DNA of 47,784 bases from Candidatus Bathyarchaeota archaeon (lineage in GTDB: Archaea > Thermoproteota > Bathyarchaeia > TCS64): contig JAPKYO010000046.1 in NCBI GenBank assembly GCA_026394265.1, forward strand, positions 1-47,784. The letters are read 5' to 3'. Below the pieces are notes generated by a model, which had not been told where the DNA came from, made no database searches, and worked only from the letters and a program-made list of their open reading frames with translations. Numbering within the stretch: the first letter of the stretch is position 1; every line of letters begins with the position of its first letter. The position numbers and the translations under genes were made by a program. Positions 21,976-30,712 of this stretch are shown one piece after another.

Positions 21976-24060
21976 TTAGTCGGTGACGCTCCACTCTATG
22001 TCTAGTCGAACCCGTGTCTTTTCTCCCCCGTACGCCTTCAAGGCTATGGTGGTGTATCCGAGGCGGCTAGCCTCATAGGGGATTTCTAGTGTCTTTTTTC
22101 CAGCCTCGTAGAAGGTATAGTCGCTGGGGGAAGCGTTACTGAACGATAGCACACTTGGGTAATCTCCATGCGAGTAGATGCCAAGGACGATGGGGTTCGT
22201 AGCGTTGACTGTAATTCGAATAGCCTGACCTTCCTGAAGGCGAATGTGGAAGAAGTATTCGGGGTTACCGTAGATTGTTTCGCCATAATAGTTGAAGTAG
22301 TCGTAGCCGAGACTGAGCTCTGTCGGGAAACTGGTAGAGTTTCTATCCCCGAAGCCCCATGATTGAAAACCACTAACTATACTGAGATCCTCCAAAGCGA
22401 GGATGGGAAGCTTGGCTCTGTCCCGTATCGTGACGGAGTTTATGTGGAAACATCTTATGGTTGAGTTATCCAACGTCAGGTTGAACGGGATGCCCTCCAG
22501 TTGTACATCTAGGCCTTGAAGATACGCCTCGTTGAGATCGGTGAGGGTGAAGCCGCCGAGCAGGGTAAACCCACTCGTGGGTGCTGGGAGTAGAGTGTCC
22601 TTCCCGATGTGTAGGAGATATGTTGTCGGCGTCTTTGTAATCGTGCTTGTGAAAGTCATCACTCTCCCGATTAGGGGGACGTATTCGTCGCCTAACCTCC
22701 CAGTGATCGATTCCGTGGCTGAGATCGAGGGCGGAGTGAATGTGGTTGTGCTCGGTCGCAAGCTATTATAATTGATCCAGATGGCGGGTTTGTTTGTTGG
22801 GTGAAACTCGGGGTTGTGCCTGCAATTGAACGAGACCAGCGCGGTCTTCGGCTCGTCAATCCCAAAAGTGAAGATGTAACCACCGTCCGAGGGCACGGCG
22901 TAGTTCTGTTTTAGGGAGTATCTATCAGTGGTTTTGAGGACGATGTCCCCATCCTTGAGCAGTTGGAAGTTGATGGGTTCGGTCGAGTTAAAGGCGAAGC
23001 TCATGACGTCACCGGCTGTGAGATCCGCCTCAAACCGCCACGAGTGGTCGGTCCAATACGATTCATGCCACGTGCGGCCGACCGTGAATGGTTTGGTTGT
23101 GGAAATCGGATAGAAGCCTACGCTCATCACGCCTCCCATGGGGCCATCCCCCGATTCGCTCTCCAAGAAGAGCACATCGACGGGATCATAAGGAACTCTC
23201 CAAACGTTAAGAGTCACATTGGATGTTGTTGGGTAATCTGATTCGAATACGAACCAGTATTCACCGCTTCTCATGGCAACGAAGGCGCCGTCTTGGGAAG
23301 TAGTATTCGAAACAGTATACCACTCCACTAGATATTGGTTTGTAGATGTAGTCTGGTTGTTGGGGGCGAGGATCTTGAAGTTGATGGATTGAGTTGAGTT
23401 AAACTTGAACCCAACCATATCTCCATCGTTTAGACGGATTGAATAGATTTGCTGGTGTCCCAACCAGTTATCGGACGCTAACTGTATCCTATCCACGACG
23501 AAACTCTGAGGGAGACTTATCCTGCCGAAGTACTCTAACCCGGACGCGTGCGGGCCGGTTGAGTTTGCTGAATGATACACGACGAGGGGAGCCTTGGAAC
23601 GATCAATCATCTTGATCTCGGTCACATCGAGCATGTCGTACTCTTTGTCCTCCCGACTTAGCCTGAACGGCGTCCCGCGGACCTCTACGTCGAGACCATT
23701 AGCATACGCATCGTTAATCTCATCCAGGGTCAAACCATGAACGTAGCCGTTACCCCCCGCACTGGCTCCGAGCATCTCCCTGTGAAACCCGGGGCTGTAG
23801 AGATAGTAGGTCTTTGAGGTGTTCACCTCCACATTTTCCATGACTAGAACATCGGTATTTCGAAAGGGTTTTTCAACCGGTGACCAGGGTCCAAACTGGG
23901 TTACGGGGAAAGATTTTGACTTTAGCGTCCCCGTTAAGGTTAGTTCCGAGTTACCCGATTTTATCGAGAGGTTTTGTTGAGAGGTGTAAGCATAGAGAGC
24001 GACCGAAATCGTGATAATTAGAATGATTGATGCGGCGGCGGTGATGCGGTTGGCCTTCAT
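21976..24060 (-). CDS. Large secreted protein with duplicated modules
   Basis: A 694-residue protein with a signal peptide or N-terminal anchor (hydrophobic ~7-26) and no C-terminal membrane segment. Two homologous modules are visible: residues ~85-165 (YYLYSPG..., LTLDEINDAYANGLDVEVRGTPFRL, MIDRSKAPLVVY) and ~480-565 (YLLHIG..., FTLTDLNEAYLQGLDVQLEGIPFNL, IRDRAKLPILAL). Between and after them are beta-rich segments with repeated phrases (MVGFKFNSTQSINFKIL near 215; VMSFAFNSTEPINFQLL near 355). Many N-x-S/T sequons suggest N-glycosylation. I recognise no enzyme motif; a cell-surface or S-layer-associated binding protein is a guess. The gene is slightly less GC-rich than its neighbours. The upstream neighbour is tRNA-Tyr. 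Confidence 0.7.
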   Translation of the reverse strand: MKANRITAAASIILIITISVALYAYTSQQNLSIKSGNSELTLTGTLKSKSFPVTQFGPWSPVEKPFRNTDVLVMENVEVNTSKTYYLYSPGFHREMLGASAGGNGYVHGLTLDEINDAYANGLDVEVRGTPFRLSREDKEYDMLDVTEIKMIDRSKAPLVVYHSANSTGPHASGLEYFGRISLPQSFVVDRIQLASDNWLGHQQIYSIRLNDGDMVGFKFNSTQSINFKILAPNNQTTSTNQYLVEWYTVSNTTSQDGAFVAMRSGEYWFVFESDYPTTSNVTLNVWRVPYDPVDVLFLESESGDGPMGGVMSVGFYPISTTKPFTVGRTWHESYWTDHSWRFEADLTAGDVMSFAFNSTEPINFQLLKDGDIVLKTTDRYSLKQNYAVPSDGGYIFTFGIDEPKTALVSFNCRHNPEFHPTNKPAIWINYNSLRPSTTTFTPPSISATESITGRLGDEYVPLIGRVMTFTSTITKTPTTYLLHIGKDTLLPAPTSGFTLLGGFTLTDLNEAYLQGLDVQLEGIPFNLTLDNSTIRCFHINSVTIRDRAKLPILALEDLSIVSGFQSWGFGDRNSTSFPTELSLGYDYFNYYGETIYGNPEYFFHIRLQEGQAIRITVNATNPIVLGIYSHGDYPSVLSFSNASPSDYTFYEAGKKTLEIPYEASRLGYTTIALKAYGGEKTRVRLDIEWSVTD

Positions 24061-24136
24061 GGGGTAGCTCCCGCTAAGAAGTGTTACATGTGGGTATAAG
24101 ACTAAACTTTAGAACACCCCGTTTGAGGAGGAGAAG

Positions 24137-24253
24137 TGGTCCCGCCTCCGGGATTTGAACCTGGAACCACTCGGTGTCTGCTCAAGGCCTGATTGCCTTC
24201 GCCCCGCGGGGCGGAAGCTACAGCCGAATGCTCTACCATTGAGCTAAGGCGGG
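24137..24253 (-). tRNA. tRNA-Tyr (anticodon GTA) with 42-nt intron
   Basis: On the minus strand: acceptor CCCGCCT/AGGCGGG with the archaeal-type C1-G72 pair, D arm GCTC-AATGGTA-GAGC, anticodon arm TTCGG/CCGAG with loop CTGTAG then A, T loop TTCAAAT, discriminator A and encoded CCA (24137-24139). Anticodon GTA maps to 24219-24221. A 42-nt insertion (24176-24217) sits at the canonical 37/38 intron position and contains a very GC-rich hairpin. The T stem has one A51-C63 mismatch. A TATA word ATATATGC at about 24288-24296 lies upstream. Confidence 0.92.
24176..24217 (-). other. Intron of tRNA-Tyr
   Basis: This 42-nt segment interrupts the anticodon loop between positions 37 and 38. Its inner part forms the hairpin CGCCCCGCGGGGCG. 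It would be removed by the archaeal splicing endonuclease at a bulge-helix-bulge formed with the anticodon stem. Boundaries are inferred from restoring a 7-nt anticodon loop and may shift by one or two nucleotides. Confidence 0.8.
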
Positions 24254-24315
24254 CTCCGCCAAAAGGAGTGCAGATGCCCACCCGGGCATATATTGAGAAA
24301 AAAGGGGGAATACTG

Positions 24316-24867
24316 CTACTGAGGCTTCGCTTCATCCATGAGTTCCTTAAGGTCAGCCTCCGAGACCCTCAGCGCCTCAAGCATCTCCTCCTTGGGGAAC
24401 ACGTTGCCAAGTTCCTCCAGGTTCTTCAGCGTGTTTTCCAAGAGCCTCTCAGGGAGTTTCAGCGGTTGTATCGCGCCGGTCTTGTACCTTGGGCCAAGTC
24501 TCTGGAAGTTGTGAAGCGCCTCGATCAGATACAGAATGCAAAGGTGCATGTGTTTGGGGAGCAGGTTGACGCAGACCTCTTGGTCGCATCCGACCTGAGT
24601 CATTGCGAGGTCAGTGACGACGTTGAAGCACGGCGCGTAGCCTATTATAAAATAGCATCCCGGCGGGACCTCGACCTGACCGTGGACTCTTCCACCCATG
24701 GGTCCTGCTTGCGTGAGGTTAAACATCCCATGGTGTACCGGGCCGAAGTGGAGGGGTATGTGGTCGGCCGTGAGTATCCTGACCCTGAAGCCGTGTCCGC
24801 TTGCCATGTAGGGGTGGAGTGGGTGTCTCGGGTCTCTTACCCAGATGCTCAACTTGGATAAACCCAA
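24316..24867 (-). CDS. Uncharacterised protein
   Basis: A 183-residue protein (TTG 24867; ATG 24807 would give 163 residues beginning MASGHGFRVRIL). The N-terminal two thirds look beta-rich with several His and Cys (HFGPVHHGMF, PPGCYFIIGYAPCFN, GCDQEVCVNLLPKHMHLCIL), and the last third is helical (ELMDEAKPQ end). The PPGCYFIIG phrase recalls carboxypeptidase-regulatory-like or transthyretin-type beta-sandwiches, but I do not recognise a family. It lies between tRNA-Tyr and mtnA on the same strand. A T6 tract on the minus strand just past the stop (24298-24303) may terminate it. Function unknown. Confidence 0.6.
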   Translation of the reverse strand: MGLSKLSIWVRDPRHPLHPYMASGHGFRVRILTADHIPLHFGPVHHGMFNLTQAGPMGGRVHGQVEVPPGCYFIIGYAPCFNVVTDLAMTQVGCDQEVCVNLLPKHMHLCILYLIEALHNFQRLGPRYKTGAIQPLKLPERLLENTLKNLEELGNVFPKEEMLEALRVSEADLKELMDEAKPQ

Positions 24868-24952
24868 TTTCTGTCACCGAGCCGTTTCCGGCGCTAGTTA
24901 CTACGGGATTAAGGTATAATCAACCAGCGTGACCACTCAACCCGCCCTGCGG

Positions 24953-26053
24953 TTACACATGCATCGTGTGTTCCCTGAAGGCCCGCCTGATGTTCCCTCT
25001 GAACGGGCGATTGATCACGCCGACCTCGGTGATGAAGCCCGTGATGTACTTGGCGGGGGTCACGTCGAAGCTCGGGTTCTTTGCGACGGTGCCCTCGGCG
25101 GAGATGCGAACCTTCATGTAGTTGCCCTTCTCGTCCGCGCCCCAGACCCAGTTTACCTCGTCTGGGCTTCTCTCCTCGATCTCGATGCCGTCCCCCGTGG
25201 GGCACTTGAGGTCGAAGGTCATCCTCGGCGCCGCCACGTAGAAGGGTATCCCGTTCTCGCGGGCGAGTACCGCCTTTTCGTAGGTGCCTATCTTGTTGGC
25301 TGTGTCTCCGTTGGCGGCGATCCTGTCCGCGCCCACAACTACGAAGTCAACCTCGCCCCGGTGCATGTAGTGGCCGGCGGCGTTGTCAGCTATCAGCGCG
25401 TAGGGTATGCCCTCCTGCTGAAGCTCCCACGCTGTGAGCTTCGCGCCCTGGCTGCGGGGGCGGGTCTCGTCGGCGTAGACGAAGATATGTTTCCCGGCCC
25501 TGTGGGCGACGCGTATCGGTGCGAGAGCGGAGCCGTTGTCTATGAAGGCGAGTGCCCCCGCGTTGCAGTGGGTAAGTATCCGGAAGCCATCCTTGATGAG
25601 GGCGTTGCCGTACTCCCCCATATTCTTCGAAGCCTCAAGGTCTTCGAGGGCTATCCTATCAGCTTCGGCGCAGGCGGCGGCGACCCGCTCGGCTACGCTT
25701 CCCTTCGATGCTGCTTTGATGCATCGGTCTATGGCGTGGAAGAGGTTGACGGCGGTTGGGCGCGTCTTCCTGAGGGTGTCCGCGGCCTCGGTGACGTACG
25801 CCTTGAAGTCTTTGAGGTTCTTCCCCTGCGCTTCGAGGGCGGCCTGCGCGACGCCGTATCCCCCGGCGACGCCTATGGCCCCCGCGCCCCTGGTCGCCAT
25901 GTCACGGATCGCCTCCGCCGTCTCCGAGTGGTTATGCAGCGTCAGTATCTCGAACCTGTGTGGGAGTAGGCGCTGGTCTATCATCTTGACCTCGGTGCCC
26001 TCCCGCCAGAGCGTCCAGAGTTCCTGAGTCTTGCCGTTGAAGGTTACCTTCAT
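24953..26053 (-). CDS. mtnA: Methylthioribose-1-phosphate isomerase-like protein (MtnA/aIF2B-like)
   Basis: A 366-residue member of the MtnA/eIF2B-alpha family. RGAGAIGVAGGYG (~55-67), THCNAGALA with catalytic Cys163, DETRPRSQGAKLTAWEL (~195-211) and GADRIAANGDTANKIGTY with catalytic Asp243 match MtnA residue for residue in position. MtnA isomerises 5-methylthioribose-1-phosphate to methylthioribulose-1-phosphate in methionine salvage. Archaeal homologues may also act on ribose-1,5-bisphosphate, but that subgroup is shorter and divergent around these motifs. ATG 26053 overlaps the stop of the ogg gene, indicating an operon. Confidence 0.87.
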   Translation of the reverse strand: MKVTFNGKTQELWTLWREGTEVKMIDQRLLPHRFEILTLHNHSETAEAIRDMATRGAGAIGVAGGYGVAQAALEAQGKNLKDFKAYVTEAADTLRKTRPTAVNLFHAIDRCIKAASKGSVAERVAAACAEADRIALEDLEASKNMGEYGNALIKDGFRILTHCNAGALAFIDNGSALAPIRVAHRAGKHIFVYADETRPRSQGAKLTAWELQQEGIPYALIADNAAGHYMHRGEVDFVVVGADRIAANGDTANKIGTYEKAVLARENGIPFYVAAPRMTFDLKCPTGDGIEIEERSPDEVNWVWGADEKGNYMKVRISAEGTVAKNPSFDVTPAKYITGFITEVGVINRPFRGNIRRAFREHTMHV

Positions 26054-26709
26054 TTGATCACTTCTCCGCTCTTCTTCGCCCAGAGGTAGAGGTCCATCAT
26101 GCCGAGGGGCATACTGAGCCTAGCCGCGACCCGAGTAAGGATAGCCTCGTATTCGAGGTACTTCTTCCTCGTCAGCGTCTTGGGGCGCTCCGCTATGATG
26201 CCCTGCTCAAGCATGTGTGTTAGGATGTGCTTGTCTATTATGGCGAGGTCGAGGTATCCGACGTTTCTGAGGAAGTGGCTCGCCTCCTTCATGCCGAGGC
26301 CGGTGATGTTGTCGACGAGCCAGTCCCGGGCGGCGCGGCTGCTCGGCTGGGATGTGATGGTCCTCTTTAGGTCGCCCTTGTGTTCGCGTGCCTTGTGTAT
26401 GAACTCGGCACGTTTGTTTGGGAACCTGTGCCTGTGCTCGAGGCACATCCTGAGTTGCTCTAGGCTGCCCTCGCCGATGGCGTCCCCCTCGTTCAGGGCG
26501 GCTATGCAGGCGAGTGCCCCCCGTGCGCTGTAGTTGGCGGTGAGTAGGCAGAATACGAGCTCCTCAAACCATCTCTCGTCTCCCTCGCCCTGGGCTGTCT
26601 GGAATTCCCTGATCCTCGTCTCCACCTTGTGGCGCGTTTCGGGCTTCTCAGTCTCCGCCCGCACAACGGCGGCAAGCCGCTCAAGTCCGTCGGTGGGTTG
26701 CACGATCAT
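26050..26709 (-). CDS. ogg: Archaeal 8-oxoguanine DNA glycosylase/lyase (Ogg2)
   Basis: A 219-residue HhH-GPD enzyme. NITGLGMKEASHFLRNVGYLDLAIIDKHIL contains catalytic Lys141 and Asp159, as in archaeal Ogg2 proteins; FEELVFCLLTANYSARGA and YLEYEAILTRVA are also family segments. It excises 8-oxoguanine and cleaves the strand by beta-elimination in base excision repair. A longer frame to 26748 exists, but ATG 26709 lies 25 nt after a TATA-like TTTTAAGA (26728-26735) and gives the family length, so a leaderless start is preferred. It is co-transcribed with mtnA, and divergent from the gins-mcm operon. Confidence 0.9.
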   Translation of the reverse strand: MIVQPTDGLERLAAVVRAETEKPETRHKVETRIREFQTAQGEGDERWFEELVFCLLTANYSARGALACIAALNEGDAIGEGSLEQLRMCLEHRHRFPNKRAEFIHKAREHKGDLKRTITSQPSSRAARDWLVDNITGLGMKEASHFLRNVGYLDLAIIDKHILTHMLEQGIIAERPKTLTRKKYLEYEAILTRVAARLSMPLGMMDLYLWAKKSGEVIK

Positions 26710-26832
26710 TAACCACGGCGGGGCTTCTCTTAAAACCATAGAGGGCACTTTTTGCCACCCCCGTGTAAACCACGGCTACGGATACAGTTATACTAGCAGC
26801 CACCCGGCTATTCTTCTGCAGGTGCCGCCGGC

Positions 26833-27369
26833 TTGTCAGTGGACGTAAACCTCCTCGAATACGAGAACACCCCCGTCAAGCTAGTGGCACTGAGGAAGAC
26901 CCCGAAGATAGAGACCCCCGGCATAACCATCGAGGAGGTTGATGAGAGGAAGGAGTTCTCCGCCCCATTCTGGGTAGCCGGCGTACTCGTCGAGGCCGGC
27001 CTCGCCAAATACGGCGAGGAGGGGCTCACAACAGAGGAGTGGACATCGACACACTTCAAGGAGCGATTCAACCCCGGCGGGGCACCCAGCGCGTTGCCGA
27101 AGGACTTCTACTCCAAGGCGTACGTCAGCCTCACGCTCGCCGCAAAGGCGGTGGGGGGCGACGCCACGAAGGCGGAGCAGATCAACAGGCTGCACGCCCG
27201 ATTCAGGGAGATCATCGACAGCCGAGTCGGCAAGGTGACGCGGATAGCCACGACCGAGACCGCCCTACAGCCAGGCATCCTCCAACCCGAGGAGCAGGCA
27301 CTCTACCAGGAGCTTGAGCACATCGTAACCGGGTGGCGCCGAGACATCAGGAGGCTGAGCACCCGGTAA
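26833..27369 (+). CDS. gins23: GINS complex subunit (Gins23-like)
   Basis: A 178-residue protein whose position directly before mcm, length and sequence (EFSAPFWVAGVLVEAGLAKY; PKDFYSKAYVSLTLAAKAV) fit the archaeal Gins23/Gins15 subunits. GINS bridges MCM and Cdc45/GAN in the replicative CMG-like helicase. The order here is a small beta-type domain followed by helices, as in Gins23. TTG 26833 or GTG 26839 both lie about 30 nt after a TATA word GTTATACTA (26796-26804). The stop overlaps the ATG of mcm by one base. Confidence 0.83.
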   Translation: MSVDVNLLEYENTPVKLVALRKTPKIETPGITIEEVDERKEFSAPFWVAGVLVEAGLAKYGEEGLTTEEWTSTHFKERFNPGGAPSALPKDFYSKAYVSLTLAAKAVGGDATKAEQINRLHARFREIIDSRVGKVTRIATTETALQPGILQPEEQALYQELEHIVTGWRRDIRRLSTR

Positions 27370-29414
27370 TGGCCAAGCAAGTAGGCCACGAGGAGGTCTT
27401 CACACGCTTCGTCGAGGACTTCCGCACAGACGAGGGCGTCCTCAAGTACGAGCAGGCCATACAGGAGATGCCCATAAAGGGCGTCAGGTCCCTCACCGTA
27501 GACTTCAACGACCTCTACAACTACGACATGGAGCTCGCCGCCGAGGTAATGAAGGACCCCGACAGGATACTCGATCTCTTCAGCCGCGTCGTCTTCGACA
27601 AGCTCAGGCAGAGGGACCTCGTCTACGCCGAGGCGCAGAAGAAGATACACGTCCGAGTCAGGGCGCTCCCATCCCTCACGCCGCTGAGAAAGATTGGCTC
27701 GGAGCACATAGGCCGCCTCGTCATGATCAAGGGCATAATCGTGCGCGCAACCGCCACGACGCCGCAGGTCATGAAGGCAGTCTTCCGATGCAGCAACTGC
27801 AACGAACTCAACTACGTCGATCAGGACGGCGAGACCCTCAAGACGCCGATAAAGTGCGAGCACTGCGACAGCAAGAGCCGATTCGACCTCGTGCCGAAGC
27901 TCTCGGTCTTCATGGACTCGCAGAGGGTCACGACGCAGGAGAGGCCGGAGGACCTGCCACCGGGGCAGCTGCCCAGAAGCCTACACGTCGACCTCAAGGA
28001 CGACATAGTCGACCAGGCCCGCCCCGGTGACAGGATCACCATCGTGGGCAGCGTCGACCTCCTCCAGCGATTCGGCCGCGGGGGGCAGCTTCGCATCTTC
28101 GACATGGTGATGGAGGCGAGCCACATAGAGGTGAGCGGCCGCGAGGCTGAGATGACAGACATCAGCCCCGAGGATGAGGAGAAGATAAAGGAGATAGCGC
28201 AGGACCCCTGGGTCCACCGCCGGCTACTCCAGAGCATCGCTCCAAGCATCTACGGCCACGAAAACATCAAGGAGTCCATACTCTACCTACTCTTCGGCGG
28301 CATCACCAAGGAACTCCCCGACGTCCGCATCAGGGGGGACATAAACGTCCTGCTCGTCGGTGACCCTGGTACGGGTAAGAGCCAGCTACTCCAGTTCGCG
28401 GCGAAGATAGCGCCGAGGGGCCTGATGACGACGGGCAGGGGGAGCACAGCCGCTGGCCTCACAGCCGCCGTGGTCAAGGAGGGGGGGACGGGCAACTTCA
28501 TCCTAGAAGCGGGAGCCCTCGTGCTGGCCGACCAGGGGGTCTGTTGCATCGACGAGATCGATAAGATGAGGGAGGAGGACAGAGGCGCAATACACCCGGC
28601 GATGGAGCAGCAGATAGTGCCCATCGCAAAGGGCGGCATCGTAGCGACCCTCAACGCCCGTACAAGCATACTCGCCGCGGCGAACCCGACGCTGGGCAGA
28701 TACAACCCCTACCAGACCATCGGGCAGAACATCAACCTCCCAGTAACCATCCTCAGCAGGTTCGACGTAATCTTCGTCCTCAAGGACGTCCCCGACGCCG
28801 AGAGGGACGCCACCATGGCTGAGCACATACTCGGCCTCCACAGGTCAGGAGGCTCAACCATCACATCTACCATCGACCCGGAGCTCTTCAGGAAATACAT
28901 CAGCTACGCCAAGACGCGCGTCCGCCCCATCCTCAGCGAGGAGGTCGTCACCCGCTTCAGGGACTTCTACGTCAAGATGAGGACGGCGAGCGTCGAGGGC
29001 GGGGAAGCCTCCGCCGTCAGCATCACGGCGCGCCAACTGGAGAGCCTCGTCAGGCTCGCCGAGGCACGCGCCAAGACCCACCTAAGAAACGAGGTCACCA
29101 AGGAGGACGCCGAGGCGGTCATCACGCTCATGCAGGCCAGCCTGGAGCAGGTAGGCATCGACGTCGCCACGGGGCAGATAGACATAGACATCCTCTACGG
29201 GGGCAAGCCAAGGAGCCTCCAGACGCAGCTACAGAAGGTGCTGGGTAAGATAGCTGAGCTTGAGAGGACGGGGCCGGTGAAGGATGATGACCTCTACGAG
29301 GCGCTCGCTGAGGAGGGCGTGAACAGGGGCGAGGCGGCGAAGCTGATAAGCACACTGATGAGGGACGGTACCATCTTCTCGCCGCGCCCAGGCACATACA
29401 GGCGCGCCTCGTAG
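27369..29414 (+). CDS. mcm: Replicative DNA helicase MCM
   Basis: A 681-residue MCM. Domain order: N-terminal helical/OB region with a zinc site (CSNC...CEHC, ~140-170), AAA+ core with Walker A GDPGTGKS (~332), Walker B CCIDEIDK (~390), sensor 1 AAAN (~437) and arginine finger SRFD (~462), then a C-terminal winged helix. It unwinds DNA 3'-5' as a hexamer at replication forks. The ATG at 27369 shares its A with the gins stop (TAATG), so the two subunits are translationally coupled. The upstream in-frame ATG at 27333 lies inside gins and is not preferred. Confidence 0.97.
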   Translation: MAKQVGHEEVFTRFVEDFRTDEGVLKYEQAIQEMPIKGVRSLTVDFNDLYNYDMELAAEVMKDPDRILDLFSRVVFDKLRQRDLVYAEAQKKIHVRVRALPSLTPLRKIGSEHIGRLVMIKGIIVRATATTPQVMKAVFRCSNCNELNYVDQDGETLKTPIKCEHCDSKSRFDLVPKLSVFMDSQRVTTQERPEDLPPGQLPRSLHVDLKDDIVDQARPGDRITIVGSVDLLQRFGRGGQLRIFDMVMEASHIEVSGREAEMTDISPEDEEKIKEIAQDPWVHRRLLQSIAPSIYGHENIKESILYLLFGGITKELPDVRIRGDINVLLVGDPGTGKSQLLQFAAKIAPRGLMTTGRGSTAAGLTAAVVKEGGTGNFILEAGALVLADQGVCCIDEIDKMREEDRGAIHPAMEQQIVPIAKGGIVATLNARTSILAAANPTLGRYNPYQTIGQNINLPVTILSRFDVIFVLKDVPDAERDATMAEHILGLHRSGGSTITSTIDPELFRKYISYAKTRVRPILSEEVVTRFRDFYVKMRTASVEGGEASAVSITARQLESLVRLAEARAKTHLRNEVTKEDAEAVITLMQASLEQVGIDVATGQIDIDILYGGKPRSLQTQLQKVLGKIAELERTGPVKDDDLYEALAEEGVNRGEAAKLISTLMRDGTIFSPRPGTYRRAS

Positions 29415-29429
29415 CGGGGCCGCCCCATT

Positions 29430-29437
29430 TTATATCC
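29430..29437 (+). promoter_or_regulatory. TATA box of the class V aminotransferase gene
   Basis: TTTTATAT ends 22 nt before ATG 29460, so transcription should start at or near the initiator codon (leaderless). Confidence 0.6.
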
Positions 29438-29459
29438 CCGCCTCGCCGATTTCCTAGCC

Positions 29460-30638
29460 ATGGACATCGCGAAGAACATCGATGCGATCCGCGAGGAGTT
29501 CCCCCTCCTAAAGTACAATACCTACCTGAACAGCGCCGCCCACGGCCCCGCGCTGGCGCGCGTACAGGAGAAGGTGGGGGACTGGTTCGAGTTCTACACA
29601 TACGACAGCGCCAACATCCGCGCCCCTGACGCGAAGGGGGAGGCCGCCAAGGCCCTCGGCGTGAACACTGATGAGATAACGTGGGTCAACCGCGTGAGCC
29701 AGTCGGCGAACATAATCTCCGGCATGCTCAGCCTAGAGAGGGGAGACAACATAGTGATAACGGACCTAGGCTACCCGACGGGCTCCTACCCGTTCCTCCC
29801 ATGGAGGGAGAGGGGAGTCGAGATAAGGAGCGTCAGGAACAGGGACGGGGTCATCACCACGGGGGACTTCGAGGCCGCCATCGACGACAGGACGAGGGTG
29901 GTCTCCATGAGCCACGTGGAGTGGACATGCGGCCTACTCCACGACGTCAAGGCCGTCACCAAGATAGCACACGAACACGGCGCCCTGGTCGTAGACGACG
30001 GCTACCAGAGCCAGGGAGGCATGCTCGTCCAGCCAAAGAAGGACGATGTTGACTTCTACACCTTCGGCAGCCAGAAGTGGATGTGCAGCCCCGTCATGGC
30101 GGGCGTCCTCTACGTCAAGCGGGAGCTAGCCGACAGGTTCGAGCCGACCTACAGGTGCTACAACCAGGTTGAGGAGGCTTTCCGCTCGGGGGCGCCGTGG
30201 GAGAAGCCCACGCACGACAACATCGTCTCATGGGACCACCCCCTCTATGAGGGGGCCGAGAAGTTCAACCAGGGCCTGCTCTCATCCGAGGCGGTCTGGG
30301 GCTTCTACGCTGCGCTGGAGTTCTTCAACGACGTGGGCCTGAAGGAAATTGAGGAGAGGAACAGGGGGCTGGCGTGCCTCCTCATGGAGGGGCTCAGGGA
30401 GTTCAAGGTAAAGGTCAACACCCCGGAGGAGCCGGAGAAGCATGTCGGGCTCGTCACATTCACGACCGGCAGGCACGGGGAGAACCAGAGGCTCCACACC
30501 GCCCTCGCCAAGGCGGGGTTCACCGTCGCACTCAGGTACGCGGCGGGCGTCGGCGGCATTCGCGTCTCCACCCACTTCTTCAACACCGAGGGGGAGATCG
30601 AGGCCCTCCTCGGCGAAATGAGGAAGACCCTCTCCTAA
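29460..30638 (+). CDS. Class V PLP-dependent aminotransferase
   Basis: A 392-residue fold-type I enzyme of the class V (NifS/isopenicillin-N-epimerase-like) group. YLNSAAHGP (~21-29) opens the fold, DDGYQSQG (~180-187) contributes the PLP-binding aspartate, and FGSQKWMCSP (~200-209) carries the Schiff-base lysine. The small-domain RYAAGVGGIRVSTHFFNTEGEI is the typical C-terminal substrate/carboxylate site. No catalytic-loop cysteine of a cysteine desulfurase is evident, so an aminotransferase, lyase or epimerase role is more likely than sulfur transfer. The message is probably leaderless. The next gene on the strand is inositol-phosphate synthase. Confidence 0.85.
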   Translation: MDIAKNIDAIREEFPLLKYNTYLNSAAHGPALARVQEKVGDWFEFYTYDSANIRAPDAKGEAAKALGVNTDEITWVNRVSQSANIISGMLSLERGDNIVITDLGYPTGSYPFLPWRERGVEIRSVRNRDGVITTGDFEAAIDDRTRVVSMSHVEWTCGLLHDVKAVTKIAHEHGALVVDDGYQSQGGMLVQPKKDDVDFYTFGSQKWMCSPVMAGVLYVKRELADRFEPTYRCYNQVEEAFRSGAPWEKPTHDNIVSWDHPLYEGAEKFNQGLLSSEAVWGFYAALEFFNDVGLKEIEERNRGLACLLMEGLREFKVKVNTPEEPEKHVGLVTFTTGRHGENQRLHTALAKAGFTVALRYAAGVGGIRVSTHFFNTEGEIEALLGEMRKTLS

Positions 30639-30712
30639 CCCTGCTGGGAAACCCTTAAACGGGTATCGTCTCAGCCTATTGTTAACGCGGGCGAATTGGA
30701 GGAACTGATACG

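Noticed and set aside
24929..25969. Open frame of 346 codons on the plus strand opposite mtnA
   Set aside because: It mirrors the MtnA coding frame, has no recognisable motifs, and MtnA catalytic residues are exact on the other strand.
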